Shown: positions 1 to 11,594 of the stretch, piece after piece | Numbering within the stretch: the first letter of the stretch is position 1 | Layout of the letters: every line of letters begins with the position of its first letter | Source: Seriola aureovittata | Taxonomy: Eukaryota; Chordata; Actinopteri; Carangiformes; Carangidae | DNA: 64,000 nucleotides | Assembly: GCF_021018895.1 (NCBI RefSeq) | Contig: NC_079376.1 | Location: 17,478,001 to 17,542,000 of the forward strand | Direction: 5' to 3' | Made by a program: the position numbers and the translations under genes | Notes under the pieces: model-generated | The model's input: the letters and a program-made list of their open reading frames with translations, nothing else | What the model was told of the DNA's origin: nothing | The model's database searches: none

Positions 1-1009
1 ATAAACTTGGGCATGAGGTAGTGTACCAATATGGATATACACGTATTGTTCATCATCAAAAAAAAAAACCCCAAAAAAACTCTAAATCCAGTGATTTCCA
101 GCCTTTACCTCTGCAGTGGAAACACATCCCTCTTGGCCTTGCTAAAGTCAGAGGGACTCTGACAATTCACAATATAGTGGAGAAGGCAACCACTCTGCTA
201 GGACTTACTATAATCCTTCAATTTCATATTTTAGCTGGGTGTGATAACAGGGCCACTCTATCTGCCACACACTGCTGGCACTGTCAAAAAACAAAGACAG
301 ACGGTCAAAAGATCACTCTCCTCCAATTAAGATTTCCCTTCGCAGGTCAAATGTAATATGTGTGTGAGTGTGCGCTGTGTGTCATGGTGAAAGGTACCAA
401 ATATAGCAGCTGTAAGGCACCGGTATGGTGGTATATTTTTATAACGTGGCTCGGAATAAAAGATCACAGCTCCCCCATGAGGAAAGAAGTTGGCATAAAA
501 TGACAAAAGTAAAAGAAAGTTTAGAGGGACAAAGAAGGAGGCTTTTACATGTGGAAGCTTTTGCCATGCATTATGGATGAATTTTACAAACACTGTCAGA
601 GTGTGACAAAATCTGGGATCCATTTCAGATGTCTTTGCACCAAGGCCCTTTCAGTGTGTATCGGGACACAGCAGAACTATCTAAATGGGGAGAAAGGGAC
701 AGATGAGTGGCAGTATATGTGTAAATCATTCAGGTAAGGAAAAAAAAAGAAGGGGCTGGAGGGGAAAGGAAGTGGTAGATAAGATGAAGAGCAGAAGTGG
801 TCCCGGAAAAAGCAATGATTTGGAAATGGGTTTTGGCCCTGGCACATTACCGAGGTGTATCACGCTGTGAAAGGTGTTGTTTTTTTTTATCATTTCTCCC
901 AGAAGAAATAGATATACAATACCCAGCCAGACAGTTCTTCTTCTTCTTCTTTTCCCTCCCAAAAAAAAAAAAAAAACATGCAGCAAAGCCAGCACTTTTC
1001 AGCCCTTGT

Positions 1010-1032
1010 CCCCCCCCCACCCCCCACTCCCC
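1010..1032 (-). other. C-rich tract, possible G-quadruplex on minus strand
   Basis: Runs of nine, six and four C are separated by one to three other bases, directly after a poly-A tract at 961-976. On the minus strand this is G-rich enough for a quadruplex if the nine-base run is split. Confidence 0.4.
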
Positions 1033-2908
1033 TTTCTCTCTGGGCCTCTGGCCAGCTTGGATGAATGGCAGCTAAAGTCGTCTCTAGCATCCTCATGTTC
1101 CTCCTGCATGGAGGTTTGTTCCATTACAAAAACTGGCTGCAGATGATGTGTGAGTGTGTGTCTGCAAACTATTCTTCCTAGAATAGCTCGCCACACTTCA
1201 GCAATTTTCCAAATTCCTACACCGGGGGCAGACACAACACAACACCTGATTGTTATAGCGAGATGAGCCGACGGGATTAAATCGGAAAAGATCTGTGTTT
1301 CTCTTATCAGTGAGAAAACAAAATGTTTTTGTTTTTTTTTTGACTCAGGTAAAATCTGAGGAAGGAATTCTGTGAACGCTGCAGACACAGAGGATGGTAC
1401 AAGGTGTTACTCAGTACTCAGCAACACTTTGCCCTCAGTTCTTTTCAGCTTAGGAACTCCCCAGCTGCAGAGCTTAGGTGTAAGACTGCTTATTAATAAT
1501 TAAAGTATTTAAATGGACTTTCATCAATATGTGCTGACTCAGGTCACTTCTTGGCACCACTTGACGGTAATAAAGGGTGTCCCTACCAATGATTAATTGC
1601 CACAGTTTTGCAAGTGGTCCAGGTGCACCAATACTGAAAATTCTAATGTGTGGTCAAAACACAATGAATAATAAATAGGGAACAGTGAATATTATGTAGG
1701 AGCAGAGATCATTACAGTATAAAGTATGGTGCATGTACATGAGTCTTCAGGGGATCAGAGAAAAGAATGTGAACTCATATGAGAACCAGTCACATACAAA
1801 ACCAGCCTGACCTGCAGGAGAAACCTGCCCACCCCCCGCAGCTCCTGCCTTGTCTCAATCATTCCTACAAGCCTTCACAGTGAACTGGCAGCCTGTTTAA
1901 ATTCAGCCTCCTACTCCAGTAGTGTTGACCTTGCAGTGTTTAGGCGGGCTGCTAAAACCTCTTCAAATAGTTGTCTGTGTGCGTGGCTGGCGGCAGGGGC
2001 TGAAGTACCGAGCTGATGCGTTGTGATGGCACACAGATTGAATGCTCCACGGGTCCCTGGTCCGCTCCGCTAGCCCGTATCCCTCCGCTGTTCCCTTCCC
2101 AGTGCTCCGTGCCGTGAGAAAGTGATGTAAATCTTTTGCAAAGGCCTGTTCGCTGCAGCCGCAGATTCACCCTCTCAGTCGTGCAGACTAAAGATAAGCT
2201 GACTCACAGTGCACGATAGGTGAATGCTAAGCAGTATGGGTGAATCTTATTATGGGGCTGAAGAGGAAAGAAGTGAGTAAAAGAGGTTTTCTTTTTTTTT
2301 TTTCCGAGCTGCAGTTCTATATGCCCTTGCAGAGTCCTTCACCTGCTGCAAAGGCATCTCCAGCTTCACCAGATGTACAAAAACAGAACACAGATTTGAG
2401 GGCATTAGACAAGGTTTCTGAATATGAGTTGATCAAAGATTTTATGTGCACCGTGTGTTATATAGCATGCTGTGTTTTTTCTTTTATAGCAAAGATCCCA
2501 ATTTAGGCACATAGCACCATCTCATGGTCTCACTCAGAAATTCATCTCTGATCAGAGAATATAGAGGAGTAATGCTCACAGCAAATGAACAGTATGTATT
2601 CTTACAGTGTTTAACAAAGTGTTTCTGCTCTGCTTCTGTAAAACACAGAAAGTAACACATCTGACTCTGAAATGGCACTAACTTCACTGCCAAGAGCTGC
2701 AGTGTGATTTTATGTAAATCTGCTTAGAAGAAGTAAAGAATGGCTCTTGACATAGCAAAGTCAAGAACTAAAGTTTCCCTAACCTCCGTATGTGCATTCC
2801 TTACTAAGTTGACACACGCAGCATTCACACGCATCGCCACACACATCCAAAGAGCTGTGTGAGCCTCCTGAGGCATCGGGGGTCATTTGTCAATTCGGTG
2901 GCACTTGA

Positions 2909-2931
2909 GGGGGGGGGTGGGCGGGGGTGGG
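2909..2931 (+). other. Potential G-quadruplex
   Basis: Four G runs (9, 3, 5 and 3 bases) are separated by single-base loops T, C and T. This matches the classical quadruplex pattern with very short loops. No gene is adjacent, so any role is unknown. Confidence 0.6.
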
Positions 2932-3779
2932 TTAGGCATCACTCGCAGTTACATCTACTCCTTTTTCATCTGAACTGCAGGACAGCTGAGCAGGATTTCA
3001 CCGATCGATTCCAACACTAGAATTGGGCAACATGTTGAGACAAGCCTATCAATATTTAACGTACTGTTATATATTCCACTACCATCCTAAATACTTTGAA
3101 GCGCTATCAAAGGTGACTATGCTGGTGGTGGCGTCAGACAGCCCCAGACACATGCGGTAAAGACACGAGCTATACACCTGGATGAATTATTAACTGCTCT
3201 CCCTCCTGTTTAAAGCGAGGGGCGAGGCTGCAAAGTCACTTAACAGCAGCAGGTTCAAAGCATGTCCGAGCTGAGGATGTGGCAGCCTGTGGAATTACCT
3301 GGCAGGGTGAAAACAGAGGCGGAGATAAGATGACGCTGACTGATCAAACTATAGGCTTGAGCTGAACTTGTATTAGCGTAATGATATACGGGTTGGTGGA
3401 GCAGAAAATTAAATAGATGTTGATGCAGCTTCATGAGTAGAGGGGAATACATGGACTGCACAAAAGGAATATGTGTCAAATAATAAAAAAAATTAAAAAA
3501 GAAGACAAAACCTAATTATAATTAATTATAAAGGTAGCTCCATGTTAGCAATGGGTGGTAATTGTGTGCAGACTGAGCTGCTGGGTGTCTGAAATTGAAT
3601 GTTGAGTGACTGCTCAGCATGTAATCCATATCTACATCTACACCTTAATCTCCGTCACTCACACCTATAGCTTTTGATTATGATGACAACCATATGCCAG
3701 GCTGTCTGTTGTCTTCACAGTCCAAACAGAGAGCCATCAATCCTTCAGTCCGTGCTCGACTCTCTATACAGAATGATGC

Positions 3780-4270
3780 ATGAGGCATTTACCTGCCACC
3801 GTTAACAGGGAAGTGTTATTAGCATTCTCTATGCAGATGCCTCTTCAAGACGTCAACCCGCTACTTGGGTACAAAGTGGCACACTGATGTATAAGCCTCG
3901 TCTGTCGATAATCTTAAACATATGGCGGTGTATATAGCTACCGAGTGCAATACGCTGATTAGCTATGATGCAGCGCAGCAGGCAAACAAAAGCTGTGGAT
4001 CACCACTAATGGACTGTGTCTTTCTCTCTCAAATCCACACCACATTTTGCTGAGGCAGGTGTGCGATGGTGAAACACCATTACTGCCGTCTTAATGAGAG
4101 CCCTGTGTGTGTTTCCCCCCTGTGGTGGTCCCAGCAGGGCCTTATCTGGGCCTGCGCCGTTGGACACACTAGATGGGAGAGATAACCTCCATCTGTCTTC
4201 ATGACTGTCTGGCCTTTATTGCTTTAGGAGAAGTGCTGCTTTCACAAGCTCTTCCCCCGCTTTGCCAGGA
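3780..4270. promoter_or_regulatory. Candidate conserved non-coding element
   Basis: About 490 bases of complex, low-repeat sequence stand out from the repeat-rich surroundings. They contain GATA-type (TTATCT, GATAA) and homeodomain-type (TTAATG, CTAATGG) words and no open frame. The call is by appearance only; cross-species alignment would be needed to confirm conservation. Confidence 0.25.
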
Positions 4271-4599
4271 AAACCAATATTTGTTTCTGCGTCTGGTCCT
4301 GCGTGATTTGTAACAGGGTGGTTTTAAATCTCTGGTCCTGGCTAGGTAAACATAATGTCCTCGTCTTCATAAAGGGCAGGATTCAAGACAGCATACATCT
4401 ATCAATGAGCTCCCCTCAGCTCATCATGAAGCACCAGATTTCTATACAGGCCCGTGAGCATAATATTATCTTGAAAAAATATTATCTCATATAACATTTG
4501 TTACTGAACTTCAGGCCAACTTGCAATGTAAGCAGAAACAAGAGTCTACGGCCATGTTAGCACTTCTTTACACACAGTGGTACGCTGAGCTCAATTCTA

Positions 4600-5335
4600 A
4601 TGTCTGCATGCTAACATCCTCAGTGACAATGTTAGCATGTTGCTGTTCGGAAGATATAACGGTTACCATGCAGACCATCTTAGTTTAGCATGTTAGCATG
4701 CTACACTTGCTAATTAGCATGAAACACAAAGTACAACTGAGGCCAATTCGAACGTTATTAGTTTTGCAGACATTTGTCCATAAAACAAATTATTTACAAA
4801 TAAAATTTTGACCTGGTTATACTGCTAGATGAAAGGTCAGGCTATTACAATTCATTCCTTGAAGGCCATGAATGCATGTGCAAAATGTCACGCTAATCCA
4901 TCCACTAGTTATCAAGATATTTAACTAAATATCACAAATGTCAACATTATGGTGGTGATATAGGAAAACTCAGTGGATAACCAGTCATGACTGTCTGTTC
5001 CAAATTCATGTAGTAGATGTAAGTAGAAAGTAAAAACTGACCCGCTGTTAGCACTAGAGGAAACGTCAGGGGATCACCACAGTGATGAGCATTGATCCTT
5101 TAGGGACCTTGATTATCTGTACCAAATTTCATAAAAAACCAGTCCAATAGATATGTTACTCAGAACCACAGATGTCAACCTCAATATGGCTTAAAGTCAG
5201 AGGATCTCCACAGTCAGTACGATCGATCATCCTGTAGGGGCCAGGAACATCTGCACAAAATGTCATTGCAACCCATCCAGCATTTGTTGACATATTTCAG
5301 TCAGGCTGGCTGACCAGCTGACCGACATCCCTGAA
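4600..5335 (-). repeat. Fish interspersed repeat (orientation opposite to copy at 38134)
   Basis: Begins with iterated GTTAGCATG/GCTAGC-like words. It then repeats, about three times, a decayed unit of the form 'accaaatttcat ... atccatcca ... ttgagatattt'. This is a repeat seen widely in percomorph fish genomes. The copy at 38134-38520 carries the reverse complement of the same unit. It is non-coding and strongly diverged. Confidence 0.6.
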
Positions 5336-8076
5336 GTCATACTGCCAGCATGGCTAAAACCAGCAAGTGTGGCTTCTCAGCAAAAATGCAACATGCATAT
5401 GCAGTGGTTGTCCTCCATTACTGTTTTTTTTGGGCTGGCCCCTTTACGGAAATCAGAAATAGACCACCTGAAGAACCGAAGTTCAAGCCTCAAAATAAGA
5501 GAGGGTCTACCTTTCTTATGTGCACTTGTTCAAGGTAGAATAAACTTAGCAGCTTGAGAAACTGCTGCTTTATCGCTGAGTATGATTTTCTATAAAATTT
5601 TAATAATGAATGTTAATGTCAGGATGACAGCACTTACAGTGTGTCTCCTGAAAATACGTAAATATGGGCATATTTTGGTTTGATGTCGCTACTTGTGTTG
5701 CAATAGTGGAAATGTTGAGGATTCACTGCACCCTGGGATAAAATCAAATCAGTGCAGTGGCATGCTAGACTCCTGTACTTGGTCTATGAGTTCAGTAGGG
5801 ACCAATAATAAGCAAAGTGCAGTAAATGCACTTTTTCTTTTACCTTTGTGCCGATTTCTGCACATTGAGGCTATAGAAGCCAGAACTATCTGCGCATTGT
5901 CTTTAAACACGTTGGTGACCTAACTCTTTTTTTCCAGCAGACTGAGAATTAAAGATGGTGGTAGGAAAATGTCTTGTTACTGTTTTGCCTTGTTGTTGGT
6001 CACATCTGATGTTGTCATGCAATTTAAATAGTGTCAACTTCCTTTGACTTTCTTTTCATGTTTTTTTTTTTTTTTTTTATCTACATGTTTTAATTTGTCA
6101 GTGTTTGCCAGTGTTTACCATCGCTGAATCTGACAACTACTCAGTTCCTCTCTTTTATTCGCACAGTTGTTATTGCTACACAACACTTTGTTACAGCAGC
6201 CTTCTTTTTTCAGTGGGATGGCAGCTCTGAAATTGGTGGCTTTTGACAGAGTTTTAGAGAGGCTTGTTTGTGCAAATAAATTTGTTGTTCATAAGACTGG
6301 AGGAAATCTGGGGGAATGTCTTCGATGTTAACGTTACGCACGTACCACAGTTTTTGTAATCAAATGATTCAACAGGCTGTAATACAATTATTTTTGGACC
6401 TACAAAGAGCTGAACCTGATATACTTTTACTTCCCAGAATGAATTTGTTGCTAAGGCAGCCGAAAACAAAACAGCAGCTCTCCAATTTTCCATTCACATT
6501 AGATGAAAACATCAGGCTTCTTTTTTAATCATTTATGCCGTTTCATCTGTTAGTGCATCTTTGACTTGATTGTCAATGAAATGAGATGAAAGTTGCTGGA
6601 CAGAGAAGGGGGTTGTTGTGTTTATATAAAAGGATGATTGAGACTGGCAGACTTAAGAGACACAAAAAGCTTGAGTACACTTATCAGATGTTCTTACTTC
6701 ATACAAACAACTTTTGATCACTGAAATGATGTTTCAGTGTGTGAGCTGCTGCTGTGATTACCATATGAAGACTGAAGAAAGAAGGCATTGTCAGTTCATC
6801 ATGCTACCTGCAGAGTATTTATTGGGCAATTCCAACATTGACTAAGAGTTACATAGAGTGATCAGGATCCCCTTCCTTCTCATACACTCCCTGGTATTAT
6901 TATTGTCTTGGATTGTGCAGAACATCTTATTCAGGTATGACAAACAAACAAATGCTGCTGCTTCTTCTTACACCACATGCCTCTTTTACTTTCCTGAGTT
7001 GTCATGATATTAAAAGCACTCTGGTGCATGTTTTGCTTGTTCATCCACTCGACCCAGCAGGGGTCCCTGCACGCTGAGTCTCACAGAAGTTTGGACCCAT
7101 CGTGAAACATCTGTCGTATGACAGCGGTAAAGCAACTGAATTCGCTGCTCTATAATATTCCCCCCATAATCTCTCCCAGTGCATGAATAAACCATCAAGC
7201 TTGTACTCAAGTAGATTTACTATCTAATGCAATTTGATTAAGTTCAATGTGGCCTCTGAACTACAGAGAGCTTGGAACAGAGCAACTGGTGTCGTTCATC
7301 TCTTTGTCCTTGGCAGCACTATAAAGATGTGCTAAATCAAAGTCTTGACATTTAGACTGTCCTCTCTTAATGTTGACTTTGGTTTTAGATTATAGAACAA
7401 AAACACACTTCCTCCAGTATTGCAAAATCTTTGGCAATAATTTTAAAATCTAACCCTTTAAATGACTCTTTGTGTGATAGCATCATAACATTACTACTAT
7501 TCACTTCTGATTGGCTTGAGAACTTTTTGACTTCATCTACCTCTTCAAGTTACATTCGCTTCTTTAATCTCCTGTGTTGAAAACGAGATTACAGAACAGC
7601 AATGCTAATAGAGAACGTCAAAACTGCTTAACTTTACAGGATAATGCTGCTGCTTGTCATAAACACCAAAGATCTTTTAAACATTTTCCACAGCTAAATA
7701 AAAGAATGTCCAAGCTTTTGAGACAGATTGACAAATTTAAGAACTCACGACTGGGTTTAACGACTAAATCAGGGTTTACCATGAGAGTTACTTTCATAGT
7801 GTTTGGGCTATTTTCATCCTACACTTCTTTCTGCCTCTCTCCCTGCTCCTCTTGTCACTTTCTCTTACACACACTCAAACACACACTAAACTTTAACCCT
7901 GAGCAGTGGATCATCCTGATGAGCTGGGGAATGAGGTTGACACTGGTCGTCTTTTATCATCTGCCCAGTTGGAGGTCTGACTCTTGCTGTAAAGGGTGCA
8001 ATCGGGCAGACAGTCGCTACAGAGTCACTGAGGGTGACACTCGCCAGTTATTCTCTGCAATGTTCTGTACTCCAGA
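5336..8076. other. Intergenic DNA, no gene seen
   Basis: Contains a 20-base T tract at 6060-6079 and AT-rich unique sequence. The longest frame (7574-8125) has no recognisable domain, no splice context and an ordinary non-coding composition. Confidence 0.55.
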
Positions 8077-8150
8077 GCTGAAACAATTAGTCAATGAATT
8101 AATTAGCCAACTGAAAGAAAATTAATCAGAAACTATTTTCATAATCGGAA
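8077..8150. repeat. AT-rich fish repeat fragment (hAT-like non-autonomous)
   Basis: Contains the string 'gctgaaacaattagtca' followed by alternating attaatt words and 'ttttcataatcg'. This resembles the end of the common fish non-autonomous element with 'gctgcaactaacgattat' termini. It is a fragment only. Confidence 0.4.
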
Positions 8151-8174
8151 TACTACACAAGGTAAAACATGTCA

Positions 8175-8176
<2 letters not shown>

Positions 8177-8206
<30 letters not shown>
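8177..8206. repeat. (CA)15 microsatellite
   Basis: An uninterrupted CA dinucleotide run. Confidence 0.95.
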
Positions 8207-8208
<2 letters not shown>

Positions 8209-9229
8209 ATTGACAACAAACTCCCCTTGCAACCTGGATAAAGGTATTTGCAGAGGATTTCACAACAGAAGCAAAAATGCCACTTTGTGTGCGGCAATGT
8301 GAAATAAAAAGAGTTCACTGCAGAAATAACAACTCCCCCCGACAAAGAGGAGTAACTGATGACACATCAAGAAAAAATGCGAGAAATTCTTTGAATTACA
8401 CTCGACAGTAAAAACCTGAGTCAGTCAAAGCTTCAAAGAGAGCTGCACGTCACACTTTCTGTGTCCTTGAAAAGACGAGGGCGGTAAAGTATCTGTCCAT
8501 GCATGTTTCTATGTATTAGCAAACTATCACGATCAGCTGAAGGAAGGCTAATAAACAGTGTGAGGGATGATTTCCATGCTGTTTTTCTGATTATTATTTT
8601 GAAGGATGAGCAGTGGAGGAATGGCCTTGTCTGTCGCTCCCTCTAGGCATAACCGTATTCAATTATATTCAACAAATGGTGTTTGGCTGGACAGGAGAGC
8701 TGTGAGAGCTTGTGGTTTGGCTGCCTGGTGGAGACAGGTGCCCTGATGCAGAAACCCGAAGAAAACCTTATGGTCAGAGAGATTGGCAAAAAGAAGCAAC
8801 AGAGAGTGGCAAGTACATATGGTAGCATTTAGAGCAGAAGATGGTCCAGACCAATCTGAAAGTTCAAAGACAGGTAGGAGTCAAACAAGAGAAAGTTTGG
8901 AATTCAGTTAAAGTACACTAGCAATTACTAGCACTATGCATCAGCGCCGAACACTGCGCTACGCTGAATCTATCTGCTGCAGTACTGAGCCTGATATCAA
9001 ATACTAAACTGAAACAGTGATACCAAACGGACACCCAATATACACATCCACAAGCAGTCACCCAGGCTCCATAAAGATACCACACAAAACTAGACCAGGC
9101 AGCTGGACACAGTGGTGAATCAAGCTATTTGTGCGATGTGTTAAAGATGTTTGCATCATTTGTGGCCTTATTGATGCATTTGCATATAAATGAACACCCC
9201 CTACCGTTGTGGCATTTGTGTTTCTTTAG

Positions 9230-9517
9230 AAAAAAAAAAAAAAATATATGATTTGTCAATTAATCAATCACTCGATCAACAGAAATATTGATTATGTAAT
9301 TGATAATCAATTCATCTTGTGAATAATTAAAGCAAAAACATGAGAAGTTTGCTTGTTCAGCTTCTCACATGTCAAAATTTGTTGGTTTTTCTCCGTTTTA
9401 TATCATTGTAAACTGAATGTGTTTGGGTTTTAGAGACAAAAAAAGACCCTGATTAAGATCAAGAAAATAATTGGCAGATTCATATGATAATAAAAATAAG
9501 TCTTAGTTACAGCCCTG
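9230..9517. repeat. AT-rich fish repeat (hAT-like non-autonomous)
   Basis: Starts after an A13 tract. It has the 'gtcaattaatcaatcactcgatca' type of alternating ATTAAT/CGAT words and ends with 'cttagttacagccctga'. The reverse complement of that end resembles the terminal motif of a repeat widespread in fish. No transposase is present. Confidence 0.45.
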
Positions 9518-10009
9518 AGTTTTTTTATGTCTTGGTTTCATCATTGCACACCAGAGAATCAAAGTCATAACAAAGCATGTTGTTGGTATTTGACTTCCTA
9601 CTTTCTACTTGTTTTGGCTGCGATCCTGGTTAATCAAATCACAGCTAGCCTCTCCAGACAGCCGGTTGCTGACCCGCCGGCTACGGCCGCTTCACAGATA
9701 ATGTCACTTCCTGTGAAAACAAACTGATTCTGTTACCAGACATGGTTACTGTTATCCCTCACAGCATTAGCACAAAAAGAAAAAAGGAAAATAAAGAAAA
9801 CAAAATTTAAACTGTGGCAAGTCCTGCACAGACAACTATGCTGGCTGTCAGGCAGAGAAAATGTTTCTTTCAGTAAGAAGTGATAGTGTGAGTTATCACC
9901 TCCCTCTGAGCACCTGAACGTCTAACTGTGCAAACAGTAAGACAAATGTTTGCATTGTGATTGGCCTCTGCAAGCTCTATATTTTTCCTATTTTTATACA
10001 GCAGTGGCA

Positions 10010-10013
<4 letters not shown>

Positions 10014-10080
<67 letters not shown>
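10014..10080. repeat. (GT)n microsatellite, about 33 units
   Basis: A perfect GT run. Confidence 0.97.
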
Positions 10081-10082
<2 letters not shown>

Positions 10083-11151
10083 TGTGCACGTTTCAGCAAA
10101 GACTATGATAAATGTGAAGCAACAAGGGAAATAATAATTGCTGCGCATAAAAGAGAAAAAAGACATTCAAGTGATTGCCTGCAGCATGTTCAGACAAACA
10201 GGTGGAGCTCAGTTAGACTCTTCTTGTCTGGTGTTGGAGAGCTCCAGGCTGCCAAATGCGTACCATCTATTCAGCATAGCCACTGTGCTAATAATGAGCG
10301 CTGAAATGAATGGTGTCACTTTAGTGTAATTGCTGCAGTGGGAGAAACATGTATAAAACATCAGGTACAACAACTAGATGAACTACAGGAAAGTGTATTT
10401 TTACATGAATCTTGTTAAATGCGCCTGTACTGCACGGCTGTGTATTGTAGCAGGAAAAGGGTGTGTTGGTTTAAAATTTCCATGACAATGTTAGTTAGCC
10501 AAAAAATGGCCACATAAATTGCTGCATTATAATGCACTAACCCAATAATTAGATAAAAGTTCCTTGAAAAACGTTATTATGTAATATAAAAAGGAATTAA
10601 GCTACCATTTCCAATGTAAACAATTTACCTTTAAACTTAATAAAGCAGAGGAGTTGAATTCTACCCAAACAACCTCCACTCCACTAAGAAGAAAGGACAG
10701 GTCAGACCGTAGACTGAGAGGCAAAATCTGGGGCTTCGCAACTGAGCACATGGCAATAACTAAAGGCAGCTCAAATAAGAATTTTAACCTTTTGCTCTGA
10801 AACTGTAGAAGTGATGGGGACAAAAATAGGAATTCCCCCTTAGTGGAAATTACACCCTTGCAACTGACATATAGGGAGAATGAGCACTTTAGTTAAAATG
10901 TGCCCTCAGCAGTGCTTCAAAATGCCAAAATGCCAACCTATGGAAAATCAATACACAGACACAACTGTACTCCACTGGTCAACTGTGGAAAGAATTGCAA
11001 TGAGAGGGAAACATAGAGATGTGACACTCTGACAAAAGAGTGTCATTGAAAAAATGAGATAAAGTCTCTTTTCTCATTATCTGCTGCTATATAGACCTTA
11101 ATAATGTGCTACAGTATGTTTGTAAGGTGTGTGTCATACATGTGCATACAC

Positions 11152-11155
<4 letters not shown>

Positions 11156-11188
<33 letters not shown>
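11156..11188. repeat. (TA)n microsatellite
   Basis: About 16 TA units follow a 'catgtgcatacacgtgcata' purine-pyrimidine alternating stretch. The block is likely easily unwound. Confidence 0.95.
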
Positions 11189-11189
<1 letters not shown>

Positions 11190-11474
11190 TGAGCCAAAAT
11201 ATCCAGCAATTCCATGTTCAAGGCTGTGAAGCAGTCTGCATGTTGTATTTACTGAGGAAGCATAAGCAGATCTTATAAACACCCAGGACTCAGTGACAAG
11301 TTGTTTTTTTACTTAAGAACAATGTCTCCAGTTTCTTCATTTTGACAGAAAACATTTCTAAAATGTACAATACTTTTGGATCAAACTATAACAAAGTCTG
11401 AGGTGAGTTTCAGCCCGCTTGAGACCATCAGAGCATAGCAGACGGCTCGCTATTCCTCCCTATCACCTTCATGC

Positions 11475-11513
11475 ACACATTCACAGATGCACACACATTC
11501 ACAGATGCACACA

Positions 11514-11592
<79 letters not shown>
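11475..11592. repeat. Minisatellite plus (CA)36 microsatellite
   Basis: Two copies of an 'acacattcacagatgc' unit at 11475-11508 run into a perfect CA array from 11521 to 11592. The unit probably arose from the array by slippage. Confidence 0.9.

Positions 11593-11594
<2 letters not shown>

Larger units (their letters stand above)
1..3770. other. Intergenic DNA, no gene seen
   Basis: No open frame here has family resemblance or paired splice sites. The stretch contains A-, C- and G-homopolymer patches. A moderately GC-rich block near 1950-2180 could be regulatory, but nothing specific supports that. Short frames rich in Phe or Lys are products of homopolymers. Confidence 0.6.

Noticed and set aside
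7574..8125. 183-codon open frame in the gene-free region
   Set aside because: No recognisable domain, ends in a repeat fragment, and lacks promoter or splice context. Length alone is not enough in AT-rich DNA of this size.
11521..11592. CRISPR-like or coding repeat reading of the CA arrays
   Set aside because: Uniform dinucleotide runs without spacers; the CVCV/HTHT frames are translations of microsatellites.
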